A DNA stretch of 64,000 nt, from the NCBI RefSeq assembly GCF_052116585.1, contig NZ_JBQKKT010000008.1:62001-126000 (forward strand), read 5' to 3'. How positions within the stretch are numbered: position 1 is the first letter of the stretch; every line of letters starts with the position of its first letter. Below are positions 58,479-64,000 of this stretch, one piece after another. The notes below the pieces were generated by a model. That model did no database searches. It saw only the letters and a list, made by a program, of their open reading frames with translations, and had not been told where the DNA came from. The DNA is from Luteococcus sp052116585 (GTDB lineage Bacteria; Actinomycetota; Actinomycetes; Propionibacteriales; Propionibacteriaceae). The position numbers and the translations under genes are program-made.

Positions 58479-60161
58479 ATGAACACCGAAAGCAGCCCGG
58501 CCAACCAGCCCGCAGCCGTCAACCCCGCAGCCCAGCGCGTCGTGATCGTTGGAGGTGTCGCCGCCGGCATGTCCGCAGCGGCCCGCCTGCGTCGCCTCGA
58601 CGGCAGCGCCCAGATCACCGTCGTCGAGCGCAGCGGCAACATCTCCTTCGCCAACTGCGGCCTGCCGTACCACGTCGGTGGCGTCATCGAGCAGCGCGAC
58701 GCCCTGCTCCTGCAGACCCCGCAGGCGATCAAGGCCCGCTTCGACATCGACGTCTTCGTGGGCACCGAGGCCGTCGCCATCAACCGTGAACAGCACACCG
58801 TCACCGTGCGCGAACTCGACGGAGGGGCCGAGCGCGAACTGCCCTATGACAAGCTCGTGCTTGCACCGGGCGCGAGCCCGATCCGTCCGCCGCTGCCCGG
58901 AATCGAGCGGGCCCTGGGTTTGCGCAATGTGGAGGACACCGACGCGATGGTCGCGGCCCTGCCCGGTGCCCGCACGGCCGTGGTGATCGGCGGCGGCTTC
59001 ATCGGCGTCGAACTGGCGGAGAACCTCGTCCACAAGGGCCTGCAGGTCTCGCTCGTGGAAGCCACCAGTCAGGTGATGGCCCCCCTTGATCCGGAGATGG
59101 TGGCCCCGGTGCACGCCGTGCTCCGTGACTCTGGCGTCGACCTGCGGCTCGGTGTCTCCGTGCAGGCCATCGGTGCCGACGACGTCGAGCTGTCCGACGG
59201 CACGCGGATCCCCGCGGACCTCGTCGTGGCGGCGATTGGTGTGCGCCCTGAATCGGGTCTGGCGAAGGCGGCCGGGCTCGAGATCGGTGAGCGTGGCGGC
59301 ATCGTCGTCGACGAGCACTTCCGCACCAGCGATCCCGATGTCTTCGCGGTGGGCGACGCGGTGCACAAGGTGGATGCCGTCGACGGCTCCCAGACGCTGG
59401 TGCCGCTGGCCCAGACCGCGAACCTCCAGGGGCGTCGGGTGGCGGACCTGATCGCCGGTCGCCCGGTGCAGGACCGCCCCGTGCTGGGGACTGCGATCGT
59501 CGGCATCTTCGGCCTCCAGGTGGCCAGCACCGGGTGGAATGAGAAGCGTCTGGTGGAGGCGGGCCGCCCGCACCGCATCATCCACACCCACCCGATGAAC
59601 CACGCCGGCTACTACCCGGGTGCGCAGCAGATGGCGCTCAAGCTCATCGTCGACCCGCAGACGGACAAGATCCTGGGCGCCCAGGGCGTCGGGCGTGAAG
59701 GCGTCGACAAGCGGATCGATGTCATCGCCACGGCCATGACCGCCGGGCTCACGGCCAGTGATCTGGCCGAACTGGAGCTGGCCTACGCGCCGCAATTCGG
59801 CTCGGCGAAGGATCCGGTGAACATGCTCGGTTTCGTGGCCGAGAACCTGGCCACCGGCCTGAGCCGGAACATCCAGTGGCACGAGGTGGAGGCTGCACAG
59901 GAGGCTGGGGCCACCGTCGTCGACGTGCGCACCCCAGGGGAGTACGAGGCTGGCAACATTCCCGGCGCCCTGCTCATCCCCGTCGACGAGCTGCGCGAGC
60001 GGCTGGATGAGCTGCCCGAGGGGGATCTGGTGGTGCACTGCGCCGTGGGCGTGCGTGGCCACATCGCCGCGCAGATCCTGGCCGCAGCGGGCCGTCCCGG
60101 CGCCCGCAACCTGGACGGCGGATTCAAGACCTGGCGTGCAGGCATGGACGCCCGCGCCTGA
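58479..60161 (+). CDS. CoA-disulfide reductase with C-terminal rhodanese domain
   Basis: A 560-residue FAD/NAD(P)H-dependent enzyme. FAD site VVIVGGVAAGMSAAARLRRL, redox-active Cys60 in SFANCGLPYHVGG, NAD(P) site TAVVIGGGFIGVELAENL near residue 168, FAVGDAV, and the dimerisation domain (HAGYYPGAQQMALKL). From about residue 465 a rhodanese domain follows (VVDVRTPGEYEAGNIPGALL; active Cys in VVHCAVGVRG). CoADR-Rhd enzymes reduce persulfides or polysulfides and CoA disulfide. Divergent from its likely repressor unit; controlled by the palindrome at 58364-58381. Confidence 0.92.
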   Translation: MNTESSPANQPAAVNPAAQRVVIVGGVAAGMSAAARLRRLDGSAQITVVERSGNISFANCGLPYHVGGVIEQRDALLLQTPQAIKARFDIDVFVGTEAVAINREQHTVTVRELDGGAERELPYDKLVLAPGASPIRPPLPGIERALGLRNVEDTDAMVAALPGARTAVVIGGGFIGVELAENLVHKGLQVSLVEATSQVMAPLDPEMVAPVHAVLRDSGVDLRLGVSVQAIGADDVELSDGTRIPADLVVAAIGVRPESGLAKAAGLEIGERGGIVVDEHFRTSDPDVFAVGDAVHKVDAVDGSQTLVPLAQTANLQGRRVADLIAGRPVQDRPVLGTAIVGIFGLQVASTGWNEKRLVEAGRPHRIIHTHPMNHAGYYPGAQQMALKLIVDPQTDKILGAQGVGREGVDKRIDVIATAMTAGLTASDLAELELAYAPQFGSAKDPVNMLGFVAENLATGLSRNIQWHEVEAAQEAGATVVDVRTPGEYEAGNIPGALLIPVDELRERLDELPEGDLVVHCAVGVRGHIAAQILAAAGRPGARNLDGGFKTWRAGMDARA

Positions 60162-60203
60162 GCCCGGGTTCGCTCGCAAGCCCAGCACCGCTGGGGCTGC
60201 CGG

Positions 60204-61154
60204 TCACCACACCCAGGTGACGCCGTGCAGCCCCAGTGGCGCGTCCAGGGTCAGGTACTGGACCTGGCCCTCCACCAGCTGCAGGGGCACCCCGGGCAGC
60301 TGGTCCTCGGGCCAGGGTTCCTCGGGGCTCACGTCCATGCTGGGCAGGTGGTAGCCGTGAATGGTGCGGGGCGGTTCCCCGGCGAAGGTGACGGAGGTGA
60401 CCACCTGGCGATGGTCATTGGCCAGGGAACGCTCCCAGCGGAAACTCGGCGTGGTGGTGGGAGCCCATTCCACGCGGTACTTGAAGTGGTGGGCGTCTCC
60501 GGGTTCGAGGCGACGGGGGAAGAGCGCCTCGGAGACCACCATGCGGATCTCGGGCAGTTCCACCTGACGCCCGATCCGGCAACCAGCCACGGCCTCGACG
60601 CCGGGAATCCCGTCGGCGCCCTCCTCCTGTTGGAAGATCAGTGGAATGCGGTCGATGGCCACGACGTCCGCGCGGATGATGACATGGGAGACCACCTCCT
60701 TCTCCGTGCGGTCCGCGCCGATCCGCACGTCGTCGTCGACGGAGATCCCGCGGTACTGCCGGCAGTCTCGCAGCCCCAGGTCGGACAGCGCCGCGTCGAC
60801 GAGTTCTGGTTCGGGCAGGACGCGGGTGAGGTCCCACTGGGCAAAGGTGCGCCCGTCGATGGCCGCCACCAGGCTGCCGGGCTGGATCTCCAGGATTCGT
60901 TCGAGTTCGGCCAGGACCCGCAGGGAGCTGGTGCGACGTGGCGTGGAACGGCCGGTCTGCCAGTAGCTCAGCGTGGCCTCCGACACGGGTGTGCCAGCCG
61001 CCACCAGGCGGGCGTGGACCCGCTGGAGGGTGAGCTTGCGGTTGCGCAGTGCCTCGGAGAAGACCTCCGCGAAGTGACCGTCCGCCGGGCGCACCCGGGC
61101 GCTCGAATTCCCCCTGGTCCTCGAATTCTCTCTGTTGCTTGAATTCTCCGCCAT
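60204..61154 (-). CDS. XRE-type helix-turn-helix regulator with unknown sensor domain
   Basis: A 316-residue protein. The first ~22 residues derive from an 18-bp repeat (GAATTC every 18 bp, N-S-S/R-x-R units). HTH near residues 28-72: FSEALRNRKLTLQRVHARLV, SEATLSYWQTGRSTP. The remaining ~240 residues are mostly beta-stranded with R/E-rich loops (DRTEKEVVSHVIIRADV, VVSEALFPRRLEPGDAHHFKY) and match no family I know; a ligand- or stress-sensing role is a guess. ATG at 61154 has GGAGG close by. Upstream of, and divergent from, the PAS gene. Confidence 0.72.
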   Translation of the reverse strand: MAENSSNRENSRTRGNSSARVRPADGHFAEVFSEALRNRKLTLQRVHARLVAAGTPVSEATLSYWQTGRSTPRRTSSLRVLAELERILEIQPGSLVAAIDGRTFAQWDLTRVLPEPELVDAALSDLGLRDCRQYRGISVDDDVRIGADRTEKEVVSHVIIRADVVAIDRIPLIFQQEEGADGIPGVEAVAGCRIGRQVELPEIRMVVSEALFPRRLEPGDAHHFKYRVEWAPTTTPSFRWERSLANDHRQVVTSVTFAGEPPRTIHGYHLPSMDVSPEEPWPEDQLPGVPLQLVEGQVQYLTLDAPLGLHGVTWVW

Positions 61155-61358
61155 GCCTCCATGGTGCCCGCCGCGACCGCCGGCCGCAGGGGTTCGACCC
61201 AGCGCTGTTCTCACGTCACGCCCCAAAAGGCTGTGGTGAAAGTATGTGGACCGTCGGGGGACTAGTGTTGTGAAGTCCCCCGACTCCTCCCTCGGACCCC
61301 GTCGTAGTTCGCAGCGCAGCCCGTGCACGGTTGCAGAGCGACGCAGAGAGGAAACCAC

Positions 61359-62813
61359 ATGCTGGAGCAGCAGCCAGCGGCGATCGAGATCGCACCGGAC
61401 GAACTCTTCTTCTCCACCACGGATTCCCGTGGCGTGATCGAGAAGGCGAACAGTGTCTTCGTGCGCCTCTCCCGCCACCCCTGGGAAAGCCTGGTGGGCG
61501 CACCCCACAACATCATTCGCCACGACGACATGCCCGGCGGAGCCTTCCGCCTCATGTGGCAGACCCTGCAACAAGGGCGGCCCTTCTGTGCCTATGTGGT
61601 GAATCAGGCGGCCGACGGAGCGCCGTACACGGTCTTCGCCACCATCACTCCGCTGGGCGACGGCTACCTCAGCGTGCGCTCCCGGCCCTGCGTCGACGGC
61701 CTGCTGCAGACGGCGCTGGGTCTGTATGCCCGCACGCGCGAGGTGGAGCGGGCGCGGCTGGCCGAGGGTGACGGGGCTCCGGCTGCCGCGGTGGTGGGGC
61801 TGGAGACCTTGGCCAGTCTCCTGCAGGATGTCGGAATTGCCGACTACGAGGACTTCGTGCGGGCGGCGCTGCCTGCGGAGGTGCAGGCCCGCTCGGCCTT
61901 GGTGTCCGGGCTGGCAGTGCGTGAGGGGCAGGGGCCGCTCTTCGGGCTGCTGGACAGTGTCAGGGGCATCGACGCACAGCTGGTGGGCTGGACCACCCAG
62001 ATGGACCGGCTGGCCGAGCTGACCGAATCCCTCGCCAGGGGTGTGGCGGAGCTGGACGAGGTGATGGCGGCCAGCAGCCAGACGGCTCGCGAGGTGACCG
62101 AGCAGGCCGGCGATGGCAACCCGATCATGCTGGCGGTGAATGTCTGGGCGTCGATGATGCCGGAGATCGAGGCGGCGCTGGCCGAACTGGTGAAGGACCT
62201 CCAGGGGCTGGCTGCCAGCTCCGCGGAGACTCGCTTCCGGATCGCGCTGGCGCGCCTGCACAATGACGCGACGGGTCAGTTCGTCGTGGAGCTCATCGAT
62301 GCTGGACGGGGGACGGGGGCGGCCCAGGGCAGTGGTATTGCGGCCATCACGGATCTGGCCCGGGCACTCGACGAGGGCATGGTGCACACCGGTGACCAGG
62401 GCCGACGCAATGCCGAGCTGGCAGAACAGGTGGCGAGCAGGATCGAGTCCGTGCGCGAGCTGATGCTGGTGCCCCAGGGCCTGCTGGGCAACTGGCAGGA
62501 GATGGCCCAGGATCGGCAGGACAGCCAGGCCAGTGCACTCATCCCCCGGATGGCGGGACAGATGGCGGAGGGCGATCGTGCGGCCGGCGTGCTGGCGGAG
62601 CTGGCGGAACAGTGCCGGGCGCAGGCCCAACCGCTCGACATTGCGGGGATCGACCAAGAGCTCAGGAGGATCCGCACCCTGGTGGAGGAGGTCTCCGGCG
62701 AGCAGATGGTCACCACCTCACGACGGGCTGCCCGAGCGATGCCGGAGGATGACGAACCGGTCGACGATCCGGTTGACGAGCAGCGGACCCCGGGGCCACG
62801 TCGGGGCGTCTGA
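61359..62813 (+). CDS. Aer-like PAS-domain protein without MCP signalling domain
   Basis: A 484-residue soluble protein. Residues ~8-110 form an Aer-type PAS domain: FFSTTDSRGVIEKANSVFVRL, LVGAPHNIIRHDDMPGGAFRLMW, and G-x-P-Y-T/W-V-x-A. The PHNIIRH-D-MP stretch is the FAD-binding signature of aerotaxis receptors. The rest is helical coiled-coil-like with no HAMP, no methylation helices and no MCP hairpin tip. No membrane segment. RBS AGAGAGGA before the ATG. It likely reports redox state to an unknown partner. The downstream ATL gene starts 1 nt after its stop. Confidence 0.78.
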   Translation: MLEQQPAAIEIAPDELFFSTTDSRGVIEKANSVFVRLSRHPWESLVGAPHNIIRHDDMPGGAFRLMWQTLQQGRPFCAYVVNQAADGAPYTVFATITPLGDGYLSVRSRPCVDGLLQTALGLYARTREVERARLAEGDGAPAAAVVGLETLASLLQDVGIADYEDFVRAALPAEVQARSALVSGLAVREGQGPLFGLLDSVRGIDAQLVGWTTQMDRLAELTESLARGVAELDEVMAASSQTAREVTEQAGDGNPIMLAVNVWASMMPEIEAALAELVKDLQGLAASSAETRFRIALARLHNDATGQFVVELIDAGRGTGAAQGSGIAAITDLARALDEGMVHTGDQGRRNAELAEQVASRIESVRELMLVPQGLLGNWQEMAQDRQDSQASALIPRMAGQMAEGDRAAGVLAELAEQCRAQAQPLDIAGIDQELRRIRTLVEEVSGEQMVTTSRRAARAMPEDDEPVDDPVDEQRTPGPRRGV

Positions 62814-62814
62814 C

Positions 62815-63171
62815 GTGGACGACGTCCTGGTGGAGCGGGTGCTGCGTCTGGTGGAGCAGGTGCCGGCCGGTCGGGTGGTGAGCTACGGGGACCTGGCCAG
62901 GGCGCTGGGCACCGGCCCGCGCCAGATCGGGAAGGTGATGGCTCACTGGGGTCACGATGTGCCCTGGTGGCGGGTGACCAGCGCTGCCGGCCAGTTGCCC
63001 GAGCATCTCTTGGCGGACGCGCGCCGTCACTGGGAGGCCGAGGGGATCGCCCTCAGCCGCACGATGAAGGGGTGCCGGATTGCCGAGCACCGGTGGGCGG
63101 GGGATGGCCTTGCGGCGGCCGCCAAGCAGGTGGAGCGGGATCTGGCCACGGCATCCGGGGCAACCGTGTGA
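62815..63171 (+). CDS. Alkyltransferase-like (ATL) DNA-repair protein
   Basis: A 118-residue protein of the MGMT C-terminal fold (VERVLRLVEQVPAGRVVSYGDLAR and GTGPRQIGKVMAHWG, the DNA-binding HTH with the arginine finger). The methyl-accepting PCHRV of MGMT is VPWWRV here, with Trp for Cys, so it cannot repair alkylguanine itself; ATL proteins instead bind such lesions and hand them to nucleotide excision repair. GTG start 1 nt after the PAS gene stop, so it is co-transcribed. Confidence 0.9.
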   Translation: MDDVLVERVLRLVEQVPAGRVVSYGDLARALGTGPRQIGKVMAHWGHDVPWWRVTSAAGQLPEHLLADARRHWEAEGIALSRTMKGCRIAEHRWAGDGLAAAAKQVERDLATASGATV

Positions 63172-63175
63172 CTCC

Positions 63176-63218
63176 TTGAACACTGTCCGGATTGAACACT
63201 GTCCGGATCGAACAATGA
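63176..63218. repeat. 16-bp tandem repeat after the ATL gene
   Basis: TTGAACACTGTCCGGA occurs twice head to tail (63176-63191, 63192-63207), followed by a degenerate third (TCGAACAATGA). It lies between the ATL and the convergent membrane-protein gene. Confidence 0.88.
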
Positions 63219-63242
63219 CGTGGGTCCCCACGCGGGCAGGGG

Positions 63243-63827
63243 TCAGCAGGCGGGCAGGGCGTCCGGGATCTCCTCCGGTCCGTCGGCACCCACCCGGATG
63301 TCATGAGCGCGGCCGTCGATGCGCACGGTGACCGTGGTGCTGGAGGTCCAGCGGACTGCGTCCACGCGCTGCTGGGGCGTCAGGCAGCCCACGGTCCAGT
63401 AGCGGCTGGCGGACCCGCCATTCTCCTCGAGCCGCAGCCGGCTGCTCGCCGGCAGGGAATGGGGGTTCTGGGTGACGACGATGGCGTGCTGCCCGTCGGG
63501 TGCGGTCCAGGTGCCCTGATCGGACGGTCCCTTCCACGGGCTCGTGACTGCGGCGTGGGTGGCCAGTGCCAGCGTGCCCGCGATCATGCAGACCGCGGCC
63601 GCCACAGGACGTCGCCGTGCCACCAGGAAGCTTGTGAGAAGGGCTGTGACAGAGACCATCAGGAGGCAGGCCGGCGACGGCAGCACCTCCGCCTGCAGGA
63701 ATCCCTGGCGCGGTCCGCCGAGCAGGGAGGAGGTCAAGGCCAGCAGCAGGGCCACCGAGGCGACGCCACCACCCACGACAGCGGGGGCGCAGGAGCGCCC
63801 GTCCGGCAGTGTGGGTGCGTGGGTCAT
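63243..63827 (-). CDS. Membrane protein of unknown function
   Basis: A 194-residue protein with three helices (VVGGGVASVALLLALTSSLL, LLMVSVTALLTSFLVA, AAVCMIAGTLALATHAAV; residues ~17-105) and a C-terminal extracytoplasmic beta-rich part (HAIVVTQNPHSLPASSRLRL, VTVRIDGRAHDIRV) ending in Cys. The ATG at 63827 is chosen by coding bias; a longer in-frame start at 63875 exists, and neither has a strong ribosome-binding site. No family recognised. Confidence 0.55.
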   Translation of the reverse strand: MTHAPTLPDGRSCAPAVVGGGVASVALLLALTSSLLGGPRQGFLQAEVLPSPACLLMVSVTALLTSFLVARRRPVAAAVCMIAGTLALATHAAVTSPWKGPSDQGTWTAPDGQHAIVVTQNPHSLPASSRLRLEENGGSASRYWTVGCLTPQQRVDAVRWTSSTTVTVRIDGRAHDIRVGADGPEEIPDALPAC

Positions 63828-64000
63828 GCAGGCATCGTTGCACCGGGCAGGCGACTCCCAGTGATGTCTGACCATTGGCAGAATATGCGCTGGTCAGGCC
63901 GCCATTCCTGCCGGTCAAGGCATCGGTGCCGCCGGACCTGATGGCGCGGGTGGCGCGGAGTCTAAGCCTATGTACAGGCACGGTCGGCTGGCCGTGCCCG
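63828..64000. other. Right edge, no gene identified
   Basis: The last 173 bp, upstream of the three-helix membrane protein, show no convincing coding frame, RNA gene or repeat. They may contain that gene's promoter. Confidence 0.3.

Noticed and set aside
58077..60188. A 700-codon minus-strand frame across the CoADR-rhodanese gene
   Set aside because: Only its last 53 codons, with their own ribosome-binding site, look real; the rest mirrors the reductase.
61100..61150. Three GAATTC sites 18 bp apart as a regulator array
   Set aside because: They lie in the coding N-terminus of the XRE regulator and are explained by a short in-frame repeat of Asn-Ser-type units.

Overview
This is high-GC actinobacterial DNA, most likely from the family Propionibacteriaceae. 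The taxonomic call is inference. It rests on a succinyl-CoA:acetate CoA-transferase next to central-metabolism genes, pyruvate phosphate dikinase with its dedicated regulatory protein, ThrE-type exporters, a strong GC bias at third codon positions, and the generally Gram-positive (monoderm) gene set. No rRNA operon, phage or CRISPR array is present.

Positions 1-21155 are an exopolysaccharide/capsule locus arranged as several opposing transcription units. It holds a truncated repeat-unit polymerase at the left edge, a Wzx-type flippase, six or more glycosyltransferases, two hexapeptide acetyltransferases, a GT87-like membrane mannosyltransferase, GDP-mannose 4,6-dehydratase plus GDP-L-fucose synthase (gmd-fcl), a secreted PslG-like glycoside hydrolase, an O-antigen-ligase/Wzy-type membrane protein and two small Wzz-like chain-length proteins on opposite strands. 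A fucose-containing, acetylated, Wzx/Wzy-exported polymer is the simplest reading. No phosphoglycosyltransferase that would start the repeat unit is visible, so the locus continues to the left of the window.

Positions 21176-24000 hold a cell-envelope trio: two bacterial PH-domain membrane proteins and a DUF1707 protein. Positions 24149-25205 form a very small integration footprint. An intact tRNA-Gly(CCC) and an exact 46-bp copy of its 3' part enclose a toxin-antitoxin pair whose toxin gene carries a one-base frameshift. No integrase is left.

Positions 25350-48000 are mainly housekeeping: a glycerophosphodiesterase-like lipoprotein, a solitary PemK-like protein, a TetR regulator, NUDIX and HAD hydrolases, the CoA-transferase, serB, a YwiC-like membrane protein, an RsmC/RlmG-type methyltransferase, ppsR and ppdK, an orphan CitX-like protein, dcd, a GH127-fold protein lacking its zinc cysteines, deoC, and a response regulator/histidine kinase pair. 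PPDK, its regulator and the CoA-transferase fit the pyruvate/PEP/succinyl-CoA node of propionic fermentation.

Positions 48400-64000 carry a DoxX protein, yaaA, a secreted two-repeat PepSY-like protein, tandem ThrE-family exporters, a GH3 beta-glucosidase and an amino-acid permease. They also hold a persulfide-stress module (a CstR-like repressor, a 53-residue Cys-rich protein and a CoA-disulfide reductase/rhodanese fusion, with a perfect palindromic operator), an XRE regulator, an Aer-like PAS protein without a chemotaxis signalling domain, and an alkyltransferase-like protein.

Small sequence structures are unusually frequent between genes: perfect hairpin terminators, short tandem arrays with 15-, 16-, 17-, 18-, 20- and 30-bp units, a G12C14 homopolymer palindrome, and a dispersed palindromic element of about 50 bp in two copies.
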